A stretch of 64,000 bases of DNA, from NCBI RefSeq assembly GCF_900156025.1, contig NZ_FTMO01000003.1, positions 186,001 to 250,000 of the forward strand, read 5' to 3'. Positions 51,386-60,572 of the stretch are shown here, piece after piece. The translations under genes were made by a program, and so were the position numbers. Numbering within the stretch: position 1 is the first letter of the stretch; each line of letters starts with the position of its first letter. Source of the DNA: Allobosea sp. TND4EK4 (lineage in GTDB: Bacteria > Pseudomonadota > Alphaproteobacteria > Rhizobiales > Beijerinckiaceae). Under the pieces are notes generated by a model. That model was not told the DNA's origin, did no database searches, and saw only the letters and a program-made list of their open reading frames with translations.

Positions 51386-52242
51386 GCGGATCCGATTTCG
51401 CAGGGCTGATCTCGGCCGACGCGCTCGCCGCCCGGCTCGGCGACGAAAAGCTCGTCATCCTCGACGTGCGTTCGGGCGACGGAGCGCAGGCCGCCTTCGA
51501 GGCGGGACGGATTCCCGGCGCCGTGCGCACGGACTATGCCGCCGATGGCTGGCGCGCCAAGATGGGCAACGCGCCCGGCATGCTGCCGCCGCTGGAGCAT
51601 CTGGCCGTCCTCGCCGGCCGGCTCGGCATCAGACCGCATGACGATGTCGTGATCGTCCCAGCCGGGCTGACGCCGAACGATTTCGGCGCGGCCGCGCGCA
51701 TCTACTGGACGCTGAAATTCATCGGCCACGGCCAGCAGGCGATCCTCGACGGGGGCTACGAGGCCTGGACGGCGGATGGTGCGCGGCCGGTCGAGAGCGG
51801 CCCGTCGCAGCCGAAAGGCGCGGAGCCCTATCCGGTCGTGGCGCAGCAGCGCCTGCGCAGCACGACGGATGCGACCTTCATCGCCTCGCGCAGCAAGCTC
51901 GCCAGCCTCGTCGATGCGCGTGGCGCCTCCTATTTCGAGGGTCAGGAAAAGGCAGCGGAAGCGACCCGCGGCGGGCATATTCCGGGGGCGATCCGGCGCG
52001 ACTATGCCGAAGCCTTCGAGCCCGGCACGGGTCGGCTCAGGCCGAGCGCCGCGCTGCAGAAACTGTTCGCGCCCGTGCCGCATGGTCCGGCGATCTCCTA
52101 CTGCAACACCGGGCACTCGGCGGCGGCGAACTGGTTCGTCATGGCGGAGGTGCTGGGACGCGACGAGGTCGCGCTCTATGACGGCTCGATGACCGCCTGG
52201 ACTCAGGATCCGGAGCGCCCGGTCGCGACCGGGCCGGCCTGA
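51382..52242 (+). CDS. Two-domain rhodanese-like sulfurtransferase
   Basis: 286 residues with tandem rhodanese folds. The active loop is YCNTGHSAA in the second domain (Cys followed by NTGHSA), unlike the CGSGVT loop of the SseA at 18581, so the substrate is more likely thiosulfate or a persulfide than mercaptopyruvate. The first domain has no Cys at its loop (VPAGLTPNDF). It is translationally coupled to the OsmC-family gene. Confidence 0.9.
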   Translation: MSGSDFAGLISADALAARLGDEKLVILDVRSGDGAQAAFEAGRIPGAVRTDYAADGWRAKMGNAPGMLPPLEHLAVLAGRLGIRPHDDVVIVPAGLTPNDFGAAARIYWTLKFIGHGQQAILDGGYEAWTADGARPVESGPSQPKGAEPYPVVAQQRLRSTTDATFIASRSKLASLVDARGASYFEGQEKAAEATRGGHIPGAIRRDYAEAFEPGTGRLRPSAALQKLFAPVPHGPAISYCNTGHSAAANWFVMAEVLGRDEVALYDGSMTAWTQDPERPVATGPA

Positions 52243-52251
52243 CACCCTCCG

Positions 52252-52337
52252 CCATCGCGGGCGCAGCGAAGCAATCCAGGGATATCGCGCTCCGCCGCTC
52301 CTGGATCGATTCGTCGCTTCGCCCCTTGCAATGACGG
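52252..52337. repeat. Palindromic intergenic repeat, family A, copy 3
   Basis: 'gggcgcagcgaagcaatccagg' and the inverted 'cctggatcgattcgtcgcttcgcc', then 'gcaatgacgg', occur as in the copies at 28781 and 34403. It lies just after the sulfurtransferase stop. Confidence 0.75.
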
Positions 52338-52445
52338 CTTGTCTCTCGCCGCAATTGCAAAACAGGCTGAAACGGTTCAAAGGAGGCGCAGATCCGCAGC
52401 GTGAGCGCGGGCGCCTCCTGACATCATGGACCGAGCCACCCGCCG

Positions 52446-53765
52446 ATGAACGCCGTCGCGCCGAAAATCTCCTTCGTTTCGCTGGGCTGCCCCAAGGCGC
52501 TCGTCGATTCCGAGCGGATCATCACCTCGCTGCGCTCGGAGGGCTATGAGCTTTCCAAGAGCCATGCCGGCGCCGACCTCGTCATCGTCAACACCTGCGG
52601 CTTCCTGGACAGCGCGAAGGCCGAGTCGCTGGAGGCGATCGGTTCGGCCATGGCCGAGAACGGCAAGGTCATCGTCACCGGCTGCATGGGCGCCGAGCCC
52701 GAGCAGATCCGCGACGTCTTCCCGAACGTGCTCGCGATCACCGGGCCGCAGGCCTATGAAAGCGTCGTCTCTGCCGTGCACCAGGCGGTGCCGCCGAGGC
52801 ACGACCCCTTCGTCGATCTCGTGCCCGACCAAGGCGTGAAGCTGACGCCACGGCACTACGCCTATCTCAAGATTTCAGAGGGCTGCAACAATCGCTGCAC
52901 CTTCTGCATCATCCCCAAGCTGCGGGGAGATCTCGTTTCGCGCCCGATCGGCGACGTGCTGCGCGAGGCCGAGAAACTGGCCAAGGCCGGCGTCAAGGAA
53001 CTGCTGGTGATCTCGCAAGACACCAGCGCCTATGGGCTCGACATCAAATACGCGCCCTCGATGTGGAAGGACCGCGAGGTCCGCACCCGCTTCTTCGAGC
53101 TCGCCCGCGAGCTTGGCCAGATGGGGATGTGGGTGCGCATGCACTATGTCTACCCCTATCCGCATGTCGACGAGGTCATCCCGCTGATGCAGGAAGGCCT
53201 GATCCTTCCGTATCTCGACATCCCCTTCCAGCATGCCTCGCCGAACGTGCTGAAGGCGATGAAGCGCCCGGCGCATCAGGACCGCACGCTCGACCGCATC
53301 CGGAAATGGCGCGAGATCTGCCCGGATCTCGCCATCCGCTCGACCTTCATCGTCGGCTTCCCCGGTGAGACGGAAGAGGATGTGCAGTTCCTGCTCGAAT
53401 GGCTGAAGGAAGCCAGGCTCGAGCGCGTCGGCTGCTTCAAATACGAGCCGGTGAAGGGCGCTCCGGCCAACGATCTCGGCCTTCCGCTCGTTCCGGAAGA
53501 GGAAAAGGAGGCGCGCTGGCACCGTTTCATGAAGGCGCAGGCGGAGATTTCCGCCCGCATCGTCAAGGGGCGCGTCGGCAAGCGCATCCCCGTCATCATT
53601 GACGAGGCCGGGCCGACCGTCGCGAAGGGCCGCTCGAAATGGGATGCGCCCGAGATCGACGGCAACGTCTATGTCTCCAGCCGCCGGCCGCTGCGCGCCG
53701 GCGACATCGTCACCGTGAAGATCGAGCGCGCCGACGCCTACGACCTGCACGGCATCGCGGTCTGA
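52446..53765 (+). CDS. rimO: Ribosomal protein S12 methylthiotransferase RimO
   Basis: 439 residues. A radical-SAM enzyme that methylthiolates Asp89 of ribosomal protein S12. The N-terminal UPF0004 domain has Cys at [19 protein letters not shown] and TGCMGAEP; the radical-SAM cluster is [13 protein letters not shown]; the TRAM domain is at the C-terminus ([15 protein letters not shown]). The LGCPK(A)LVDSE signature separates RimO from MiaB. ATG at 52446. Confidence 0.97.
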   Translation: MNAVAPKISFVSLGCPKALVDSERIITSLRSEGYELSKSHAGADLVIVNTCGFLDSAKAESLEAIGSAMAENGKVIVTGCMGAEPEQIRDVFPNVLAITGPQAYESVVSAVHQAVPPRHDPFVDLVPDQGVKLTPRHYAYLKISEGCNNRCTFCIIPKLRGDLVSRPIGDVLREAEKLAKAGVKELLVISQDTSAYGLDIKYAPSMWKDREVRTRFFELARELGQMGMWVRMHYVYPYPHVDEVIPLMQEGLILPYLDIPFQHASPNVLKAMKRPAHQDRTLDRIRKWREICPDLAIRSTFIVGFPGETEEDVQFLLEWLKEARLERVGCFKYEPVKGAPANDLGLPLVPEEEKEARWHRFMKAQAEISARIVKGRVGKRIPVIIDEAGPTVAKGRSKWDAPEIDGNVYVSSRRPLRAGDIVTVKIERADAYDLHGIAV

Positions 53766-53777
53766 CCGGACGGCCGC

Positions 53778-54128
53778 TCAATTCATCCGGCAGATGCGGC
53801 GGATCGCGCGGCCCTGTCGGTCGCGCGCCACGACCTGCTCGCTGCAGCCGTCGCCCATAAGCACGATCGGCTCGGCTCGCTGCGGCGGCTCGTTGCACGC
53901 ATGGGTCCGGCAATTGGCCTGCGCGGCCTTCATCGTGACAGGGCGAGGGACGCGAAGGCGCTCATGATCCTGCAGGCGGATGGCGATGATCGAGTCGTCG
54001 CGGCTGCCGCTGTCACCGCCGGAGCCGCCGTCGCCACCGCGACCGCCGCCGCCCTGCTGGGCCGCGGCAACGGTGGATAGGGTCAATGTCGCAAAGAGAA
54101 GGCCGACGATCTGAAGCCTGCTGGTCAT
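53778..54128 (-). CDS. Small exported Gly-rich protein of unknown function
   Basis: 116 residues from ATG at 54128 (GAGGTGA upstream). The signal peptide is MTSRLQIVGLLFATLTLSTVAAA, followed by a Gly/Ser/Asp-rich linker (QQGGGGRGGDGGSGGDSG) and a C-terminal domain with four Cys (ANCRTHACNEPP; GDGCSEQVV; RRICRMN) that could form two disulfides. Not recognised. Confidence 0.7.
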   Translation of the reverse strand: MTSRLQIVGLLFATLTLSTVAAAQQGGGGRGGDGGSGGDSGSRDDSIIAIRLQDHERLRVPRPVTMKAAQANCRTHACNEPPQRAEPIVLMGDGCSEQVVARDRQGRAIRRICRMN

Positions 54129-54235
54129 GGCATCACCTCGAATGAGCCGGCGAAGATCGCCGATGATCATGGGTCGCGGTGACGGGCCGGCAGGTTCACC
54201 TCTCTCGCAAGCGCATGGTTCGCCCGCCGTGCCTG

Positions 54236-54282
54236 CGTCATCCCAGGCAAGCCCGGGATGACGGCGCGTTCTTCGAGAACGC
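54236..54282. repeat. Short inverted repeats between a small exported gene and qor
   Basis: CGTCATCCC (54236-54244) / GGGATGACG (54255-54263) with a 10-base loop, then a second hairpin GCGTTCT / AGAACGC (54266-54282, 3-base loop). Probably a dispersed palindromic repeat that may also terminate qor transcription. Confidence 0.5.
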
Positions 54283-54288
54283 TGATGG

Positions 54289-55263
54289 CTAGGGGATCAG
54301 AACCGTCGAGCCGGTCGTGGCGCGCGATTCCAGGGCCCGGTGCGCCTCGGCGGCATCCTTCAGCGGGAAGGTCGCGTTGACCGGCACGGTGACCTTGCCG
54401 GAGAGAACCGCGTCGAAGAGGTTGTTCGCCATCGCGACCATCGTCTCGTGCTTCGCCGTATGCGTGTTCAGCGTCGGGCGCGTCACATAGAGCGAGCCCT
54501 TGGCGGCGAGAATGCCGAGATTGAACGCCTCGACAGCGCCTGAGGCGTTGCCGAAGGAGACCATCATCCCGAAGGGCTTCAGCGTGTCGAGCGACTTCAG
54601 GAAAGTGTCCTTGCCGACGCCGTCATAGACCACGTCGCAGAGCGCGCCGCCGGTGATCTCCTTGGCGCGGGCGGCGAAGTCCTCCTCGCGGTAGTTGATG
54701 ACGTGGTCGGCCTTGTGGGCCTTGGCGAGTTCCGCCTTCTCCTTCGACCCGACCGTGCCGATGACGGTCGCGCCCAGCGCCTTGCCCCATTGGCAGAGGA
54801 TGAGCCCGGTGGCGCCGGCCGCGGCGTGGACGAGCATCGTGTCGCCCGGCTTCACCTTGTAGGTCCGGTGCAGCAGATATTCGGCTGTGAGGCCCTTCAG
54901 CATCATGCTGGCGGCGGCCTCGTAGGAGATGCCCTCGGGGATGATGACCGCCGTTGCCGCCGGCACGATCCTCTCCTCGGCATAGGCGCCGAGACCGGCG
55001 ACCACAGCGACGCGGTCACCCGGCTTGAATGCCGTGACATTCGGCCCGACCGCAAGCACCTCGCCCGCGCTCTCGTTGCCGAGGGTAAAGGGCATCTGCG
55101 GGGCCGGATAAAGCCCCGAGCGGAAATAGGTGTCGATGAAGTTGAGGCCGATGGCGCGATTGCGAACCAGCAACTCGCCCGGGCCAGGCTGCGGCAGCGT
55201 GACGTCCTCGAACTGGAGGACCTCCGGTCCGCCGGTCTTGTGGGCGCGGATGGCTTTGACCAT
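54289..55263 (-). CDS. qor: NADPH:quinone oxidoreductase (zinc-free MDR family)
   Basis: 324 residues. N-terminal GroES-like domain (HKTGGPEVLQFEDVTLPQPGPGELLV, NFIDTYFRSGLYP) and nucleotide-binding domain with AAAGATGLILCQWGKALGATVIG. It lacks the zinc ligands of alcohol dehydrogenases, as expected for quinone oxidoreductase 1. It reduces quinones in the cytosol using NADPH. ATG at 55263. Divergent from the UbiH-type gene, 133 bases away. Confidence 0.92.
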   Translation of the reverse strand: MVKAIRAHKTGGPEVLQFEDVTLPQPGPGELLVRNRAIGLNFIDTYFRSGLYPAPQMPFTLGNESAGEVLAVGPNVTAFKPGDRVAVVAGLGAYAEERIVPAATAVIIPEGISYEAAASMMLKGLTAEYLLHRTYKVKPGDTMLVHAAAGATGLILCQWGKALGATVIGTVGSKEKAELAKAHKADHVINYREEDFAARAKEITGGALCDVVYDGVGKDTFLKSLDTLKPFGMMVSFGNASGAVEAFNLGILAAKGSLYVTRPTLNTHTAKHETMVAMANNLFDAVLSGKVTVPVNATFPLKDAAEAHRALESRATTGSTVLIP

Positions 55264-55396
55264 GAAAGGCGTCTCCCGATGTTGATGGCCGAGCATAGAC
55301 CGAGCCGGGCGGCGACCGCACCCGCTTCGCGCGCAAATGCCGGTTGCGACTTTGCGGACCGTGGCCAAGCGCGACGGACCGCGCTAGCCATGAGGC

Positions 55397-56581
55397 ATGA
55401 GCACAGCAACACCTCGCCGGGTCGACATCGCCATCGTGGGAGCCGGTGCCGTCGGCCTGGCAGCCGGCCTCGCCCTCTCCGGCCGCGGGCACAGCGTCGC
55501 CCTGCTGGGCCCTGTCGCCACGCCGCGTGATGGACGCACGGTCGCGCTGTTCGATGGCTCCTGGCGATTCCTGTCCAGCCTTGGCATCGGGGAGGCGTTG
55601 CAGGCGAAGGCGGCGCCGCTCGCGGTCATGCGCATGGTCGACGACAGCGGCAGCCTGTTCCGCCAGCCTCCGGTCGAGTTCCGCGCCTCCGAGATCGGGC
55701 TCGACACCTTCGGCTGGAATATCGAGAACGCCGATCTCACGACCATCCTCGCCGAGGAGGCCGGAAGGCGCGATCTGGAGACGAGTCCCGGCCTCGCCCG
55801 TGAGATTCGTCCGGGCGCGGATGGCGTACTGCTCTCCGGAGAGGGCTTCGACCCCATCGAGGCGCGGCTCGTCGTCGGTGCGGATGGGCGCAACTCGCCG
55901 GTGCGCAAAGCGGCCGGAATCGAGAGCCGGGACTGGCGCTATCCGCAGACTGCCTTGACGGCGATCCTGGCGCACGGCCGCGATCACAAGGAGACCTCCA
56001 CCGAGTTCCACACGCGCACGGGCCCCTGCACGCTGGTGCCTCTGCCCGGGCGCCGGTCCTCGCTGGTCTGGCTGCTGGATCCGCAGGAGGCCGCGATGCT
56101 TGCGGCGCTCGATGACGAGGCCTTCGCGCGGCGCGTCGAGCGGCAAGTGCAGTCGATCCTCGGCCCGATGAGCGTCGTCGGTGCGCGCGGCCAGGTCCCG
56201 ATGGGCGGGCTCTCGATCGATCGCTTCGCGGCGGGGCGCATGGCTCTGATCGGCGAAGCGGCTCATGTGTTTCCGCCGATCGGCGCACAGGGGCTCAATC
56301 TCGGCCTGCGCGACGTCGCCGCCTTGCAGGAGGCGGTGCGCGGCGCGGCCGATCCCGGCAGCGAGCGCGCCATGGCGGCCTATGACGCAGCACGGCGCAG
56401 CGATGTCCGGCTGCGGACCGGCGCCATCGACATGCTCAACCGCACTTTGCTGACGGACCTGCTGCCGGCGGACCTGCTGCGCGGCGCGGGCCTGCTGGCG
56501 CTGTCGCGGATCGGGCCGCTGCGGCGCTTCGTGATGCGGCAGGGCCTGGGCAACGATGCCGGGCGGCGCGCGGCCTCCTGA
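55397..56581 (+). CDS. UbiH/UbiF/COQ6 family FAD-dependent hydroxylase
   Basis: 394 residues. FAD-binding GXGXXG as DIAIVGAGAVGLAAGLALSG, the DG motif LVVGADGRNSPVR, and the GD-type motif ALIGEAAHVFPPIGAQGLNLGLRDV; here the usual Asp of GDAAH is Glu. It hydroxylates the ring in ubiquinone biosynthesis; which carbon is acted on cannot be told from sequence. The divergent neighbour is a quinone oxidoreductase. Confidence 0.9.
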   Translation: MSTATPRRVDIAIVGAGAVGLAAGLALSGRGHSVALLGPVATPRDGRTVALFDGSWRFLSSLGIGEALQAKAAPLAVMRMVDDSGSLFRQPPVEFRASEIGLDTFGWNIENADLTTILAEEAGRRDLETSPGLAREIRPGADGVLLSGEGFDPIEARLVVGADGRNSPVRKAAGIESRDWRYPQTALTAILAHGRDHKETSTEFHTRTGPCTLVPLPGRRSSLVWLLDPQEAAMLAALDDEAFARRVERQVQSILGPMSVVGARGQVPMGGLSIDRFAAGRMALIGEAAHVFPPIGAQGLNLGLRDVAALQEAVRGAADPGSERAMAAYDAARRSDVRLRTGAIDMLNRTLLTDLLPADLLRGAGLLALSRIGPLRRFVMRQGLGNDAGRRAAS

Positions 56582-56634
56582 AGCCCGGCGGAGTTTCACA
56601 GGTCCTTTTGCAGGTCCTGCCGTCGTTCTGGGCT

Positions 56635-57750
56635 CTAGTCTCGAATCTGGGCGGTATCCTCGCCACTGTCAGCGACGGAACGGATCGCCTCGGCGCCCCT
56701 GCGAAAGAGAGGGGCCAGCGGGAGCGGCGTCGAAGGGATCGAACGGCCTCCCGGCTCACGGGCTTGGACGGCGAAGAGGCCGCGCTCGGAGAGATGCGGG
56801 TCGGCCCGCGCCTCCTCGAGCCTGCGCACGACGGTACAGCAGCAATCGAGGGGCTCGAGACGGGCACGCCAATGCTCCGCGCTTTGACCCGCGATGATGC
56901 CGGCGACCGCAGCGCGGGTCGCCTGCGGATCGCGCCGGTCGTCGCGCAGCGGCTGGGCGAGACCGATGTCGTCGCAGAAGGCCTGCCAGAATTTCGGCTC
57001 CAGCGCGCCGACGGCCAGGAACCAGCCATCGGAAGTCGCATAGAGGCCATAGCGCGGGCTGGCGCCGGTCAACAGCCCCTCGCCGCCCTGCGGAAAGGTG
57101 CCGGTCGCGTGGCCCTGCGCCAGCCCGTACCAGGCGAAGCTGGGCATGGCGTCGACCATGGCGATGTCGAGATGGCAGCCTTTGCCCGTCCGGTCGCGCC
57201 GGCGCAGCGCGAGAAGGATGTTGATGACGGCCGGCATCGTGCCGCCGCCGATATCGGCCACAAGGGGCGGCGGCAGCGGAGGCTCCTGCCCCCGCTGCAG
57301 TGATTGGCCGAGGAGCCCGCCCAGCGCCTGATAGTTGATGTCGTGCCCCGCCTCCTGCGCGCGGGGGCCGTCCTGCCCGTAGCCGCTGATCGAGCAGTAG
57401 ACCAGCCGCGGGTTGAGCGCGGCGAGCGTCTCGTAGCCGAAGCCGAGGCGGGCCATGACGCCGGGCCGGAACTGCTCGACAAGGATATCGGCCTGCCGGA
57501 CCAGCGGCGTCAGCCGCTCCAGCGCGCCCGGCGCCTTCAGATCGATCGCGACGCTGCTCTTGCCGCCGTTGAGAACCGCGAAAGGCGCGGAGGTCTCGCC
57601 GAATTTCGGCGGGAAGCCGCGCATGTCCTCGCCGCCCGGCCGCTCGAGCTTGACCACGCGGGCGCCGGCCTCCGCAAGCATGAGCGTCGCCAGCGGCCCC
57701 GGCAGCAAGGTCGAGAAATCCAGGACCAGCAGATCGTCCAGCGGCAGCAT
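56635..57750 (-). CDS. CaiB/BaiF family (class III) CoA-transferase or racemase
   Basis: 371 residues. Motifs: LLVLDFSTLLPGPLATLMLAE, VKLERPGGEDMRG, NGGKSSVAIDLKAP, VEQFRPGVMARLGFGY, and AGHDINYQALGG with the catalytic Asp. The family includes alpha-methylacyl-CoA racemases and CoA-transferases. Sixteen bases separate it from the AEC transporter gene on the same strand, so uptake and CoA-activation of the same acid are plausible. Confidence 0.9.
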   Translation of the reverse strand: MLPLDDLLVLDFSTLLPGPLATLMLAEAGARVVKLERPGGEDMRGFPPKFGETSAPFAVLNGGKSSVAIDLKAPGALERLTPLVRQADILVEQFRPGVMARLGFGYETLAALNPRLVYCSISGYGQDGPRAQEAGHDINYQALGGLLGQSLQRGQEPPLPPPLVADIGGGTMPAVINILLALRRRDRTGKGCHLDIAMVDAMPSFAWYGLAQGHATGTFPQGGEGLLTGASPRYGLYATSDGWFLAVGALEPKFWQAFCDDIGLAQPLRDDRRDPQATRAAVAGIIAGQSAEHWRARLEPLDCCCTVVRRLEEARADPHLSERGLFAVQAREPGGRSIPSTPLPLAPLFRRGAEAIRSVADSGEDTAQIRD

Positions 57751-57766
57751 GGCTCCTCGGCGATGA

Positions 57767-58738
57767 TCAGTGGAAGAGGTCGGCCACCATCCTGCCCGTC
57801 TTCACCAGCCACAGGAAGCCCGAGAGCGTCACCATCGATACGATGGTGCCGATCAGGATGCAGGCGGAGGCCCGCTCGATGCCGACGCGGTACTGCGTGG
57901 AGATGACGAAGATGTTCAGCGCCGGCGGCAGCGCCGCCATGATGACCGCGGCATAGATCCAGTTCTGCGGGATGCCGCCCACCGCCGAGAGCAGCAGCCA
58001 GACCGTGAGCGGATGCAGCAGCAGCTTGACGGCGACCAGCGCCGGCACCTCGCGCGGCAGCGAGCGCATCGGCCGCAAGGCCACCGTCACGCCGAGCAGG
58101 AAGAGCGCGCAGGGCGCCGCCGCCTGCGAGAGCCACAGCACCATCCGGTCGAGCGCGACCGGCAGCTCGAAGCGGAAATAGCTCGCCAGCACACCGGCCA
58201 GCGTCGCGAGGTTGAAGGGATGGGTGAGGACGCGCCAGACCACCGTCGCGAGCGTCGCGGGCAGGCTGCGTTTCTCGACCCCGGCGAAGGCCATCAGCAG
58301 CGGCACGAGCGAGAACAGCAGCAGGCTGTCGAAGACGAAGATCAGCACGACCGGCGTGCTCGCCTCCGGCCCCAGCGCGGCCAGGATCAGCGGCGGGCCC
58401 ATATAGCCGATGTTGGAATAGGAGCCGGCGACACCCTGCATCACCGCCTGCGGCAGATCCCCCTTCGTGCTCCTCAGCCCGATGGCGAGCGAGACGGCGA
58501 AGGCGATGAAGGTGGCCGCCGTCGTCGTTGCGATGAAGCTCCAGTTCGCCAGCTCGCTCAGCGGCTTGTCGGCGATCAGGCGATAGAACAGAGGCGGCAG
58601 CGCGACATAGATCAGGAAGAACTGCATCCAGGCCAGCCCTGCCTCAGGCAGGCGCTCGTAGCGCCCCAGCGCGAAGCCGAGCAGGATCAGCCCGAAGAAG
58701 GGCGCGACCAGATTGAAGATGCTGACGAGATCGGCCAT
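57767..58738 (-). CDS. AEC (auxin efflux carrier) family transporter
   Basis: 323 residues with about ten membrane helices in two five-helix halves: [18 protein letters not shown] at the start, and the internal broken helix [18 protein letters not shown] in the first half. Bacterial members carry dicarboxylates such as malate or malonate, and some carry other anions. ATG at 58738 starts the first helix; the extension to 58867 is not protein-like. First gene of a probable operon with the CaiB-type gene; the palindromic promoter region is shared with the divergent lyase. Confidence 0.88.
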   Translation of the reverse strand: MADLVSIFNLVAPFFGLILLGFALGRYERLPEAGLAWMQFFLIYVALPPLFYRLIADKPLSELANWSFIATTTAATFIAFAVSLAIGLRSTKGDLPQAVMQGVAGSYSNIGYMGPPLILAALGPEASTPVVLIFVFDSLLLFSLVPLLMAFAGVEKRSLPATLATVVWRVLTHPFNLATLAGVLASYFRFELPVALDRMVLWLSQAAAPCALFLLGVTVALRPMRSLPREVPALVAVKLLLHPLTVWLLLSAVGGIPQNWIYAAVIMAALPPALNIFVISTQYRVGIERASACILIGTIVSMVTLSGFLWLVKTGRMVADLFH

Positions 58739-58826
58739 GGCGAGGATCGGTTGCGCTTCACCCGCATTGGCCCGTCCGGCGCGAGGGAACAAGCGCATTG
58801 GCGCCGCCCTCCCGGCACCCCAGCGC

Positions 58827-58888
58827 AGGACAAGGACGATTGTCCTAGGTATTTTATCCTCCACCATCGTTGCGATTATTTACCTAGG
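58827..58888. promoter_or_regulatory. Palindrome-rich operator region between the AEC transporter and CitE-type lyase genes
   Basis: A perfect inverted repeat AGGACAA-6-TTGTCCT (58827-58833 / 58840-58846) overlaps the first of two CCTAGG-centred elements: CCTAGGTA (58844-58851) and its inverse TACCTAGG (58881-58888), 39 bases centre to centre (about four helical turns). AT-rich DNA lies between them. This is the layout of an operator for a dimeric regulator that loops or bends DNA. The regulator gene is not adjacent. Confidence 0.6.
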
Positions 58889-58979
58889 CATCCATTCCAC
58901 CGAGCGCGGCCTTCGAAAGCATCATGGACGGCCGCTCCTTCCTGACGCAGATTTCCCGCACTGCAACATGGTGAGCCCG

Positions 58980-60029
58980 ATGACCGTCAAGACGCCGCGC
59001 CAGTTCTTCCGCCCTCTCGCGATCGGTGCGCCGGAGCCCTTCCGCGAACTGCCGCTCAAACTCGAACGGATGATCCATTTCGTGCCGCCGCATCTGGAAA
59101 AGGTGCGCGCCAAGGTCGGCGACCTCGCCGGACAAGTCGACATCGTGCTCGGCAATCTGGAGGACGCCATTCCCGTCGAGGCCAAGCAGGCGGCGCGGGA
59201 CGGCTTCATCGCCATGGGCAAGGCAGTGGATTTCGGGCAGACCGGGCTCTGGACGCGGGTCAATGCGCTGAATTCGCCCTGGTTCCTCGACGACATCACC
59301 GCGATCATGGCCGAGATCGGCGGCAAGCTCGACGTGGTGATGGTGCCCAAGGTCGAGGGGCCGTGGGACATCCATTATGTCGATCAGCTGCTCGCGCAGT
59401 TCGAGGCCCGGCACCTCCTGCGCAAGCCCATCCTCATCCACGCCATCCTGGAGACGGCCGAGGGGGTGAAGAATGTCGAGGCGATCGCGACCGCCTCGCC
59501 TCGCATGCACGGCATGAGCCTCGGCCCGGCGGACCTCGCCGCCTCGCGCGCGATGAAGACGACCCGCGTCGGCGGCGGGCACCCCGACTACAAGGTGATC
59601 GCAGACCCCTCGCCCGAAGGCGGGCCGCGCGCGGTCGCGCAGCAGGACCTCTGGCACTACACGCTGGCCAAGATGGTGGACGCCTGCGCGGCGGCCGGCA
59701 TCAAGCCGTTCTACGGGCCGTTCGGCGACTTCTCGGATGCCGCGGCCTGCGAGGCGCAGTTCCGCAACGCCTTCCTGCTCGGCTGCGCCGGCGCCTGGAC
59801 GCTGCATCCGTCCCAGATCGACATCGCCAAGCGGGTCTTCAGCCCGGACCCTTCCGAAGTGCTCTTCGCGAAGCGCATTCTGGAGGCGATGCCGGACGGC
59901 TCCGGCGCCGTGATGATCGACGGCAAGATGCAGGACGATGCCACCTGGAAGCAGGCCAAGGTCATCGTCGATCTGGCGCGACAGGTCGCCGCAAGGGACC
60001 CCGCTCTGGCCGGGCATTACGGAATGTGA
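58980..60029 (+). CDS. HpcH/HpaI/CitE-type CoA ester lyase
   Basis: 349 residues of the citrate lyase beta/malyl-CoA lyase superfamily: [37 protein letters not shown] (metal-binding acidic pair), [17 protein letters not shown] (catalytic Glu), [15 protein letters not shown], and [15 protein letters not shown] (CoA/substrate His). It cleaves or forms beta-hydroxyacyl-CoA thioesters such as malyl- or citramalyl-CoA. ATG at 58980 is preferred; ATG at 58968 adds four residues; the longer frame (58713) crosses the operator region. Divergent from the AEC transporter operon. Confidence 0.87.
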   Translation: MTVKTPRQFFRPLAIGAPEPFRELPLKLERMIHFVPPHLEKVRAKVGDLAGQVDIVLGNLEDAIPVEAKQAARDGFIAMGKAVDFGQTGLWTRVNALNSPWFLDDITAIMAEIGGKLDVVMVPKVEGPWDIHYVDQLLAQFEARHLLRKPILIHAILETAEGVKNVEAIATASPRMHGMSLGPADLAASRAMKTTRVGGGHPDYKVIADPSPEGGPRAVAQQDLWHYTLAKMVDACAAAGIKPFYGPFGDFSDAAACEAQFRNAFLLGCAGAWTLHPSQIDIAKRVFSPDPSEVLFAKRILEAMPDGSGAVMIDGKMQDDATWKQAKVIVDLARQVAARDPALAGHYGM

Positions 60030-60141
60030 TGGGGATGCAGGCCGCGGTTGGTTGATTGCGACGCATTTGCGACGCAATTCTTGCGCAAGGGCGGCGAGGC
60101 CCGGCCGGCAGCCTATCGGGCCGGCACAGCATGGAACCCCT

Positions 60142-60471
60142 ATGGAAGCGCGTTCGGCCAAATTCCGCATCGGCCAGGTGGTCAAGCACCGCCTCTATCC
60201 GTTTCGCGGCGTGATCTTCGACGTCGACCCCGTGTTCTCCAACACGGAGGAATGGTGGATGGCGATTCCGGAGGAGATGCGCCCCTCGAAGGACCAGCCC
60301 TTCTACCACCTCTTCGCCGAGAACGAGGAGACCGAGTACGTCGCCTATGTCTCGGAGCAGAATCTCGTCAGCGACGAATCCGGCCTGCCGGTGCGCCATC
60401 CGCGTGCGCGCGAATTCTTCCGCCGCGACCGCAAGGGCCGGTACCTGATCGATCGGGCGGAGCTGAACTGA
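60142..60471 (+). CDS. hspQ: Heat shock protein HspQ (YccV family)
   Basis: 109 residues: KFRIGQVVKHRLYPFRGVIFDVDP, SNTEEWW, FYHLFAENEETEYVAYVSEQNL. The YccV/HspQ fold binds hemimethylated DNA in vitro and acts as a specificity factor for Lon protease in enterobacteria. ATG at 60142 begins the conserved domain. It is followed by a strong bidirectional terminator. Confidence 0.93.
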   Translation: MEARSAKFRIGQVVKHRLYPFRGVIFDVDPVFSNTEEWWMAIPEEMRPSKDQPFYHLFAENEETEYVAYVSEQNLVSDESGLPVRHPRAREFFRRDRKGRYLIDRAELN

Positions 60472-60510
60472 GCGGAGCGACCAACGCCCGGCCCGTCAGC
60501 AGAGATCACG

Positions 60511-60545
60511 AAAAAGGCCGGTCCTCGCGGACCGGCCTCTTCTTT
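60511..60545. terminator. Bidirectional terminator between hspQ and ialB
   Basis: A 10-base-pair stem (60515-60524 with 60529-60538, AGGCCGGTCC/GGACCGGCCT) with a 4-base loop. Five A precede it and CTTCTTT follows, so it serves both converging genes. Confidence 0.85.
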
Positions 60546-60572
60546 AGGTCAGCAGCCGCGCCGAGCGCCCGA

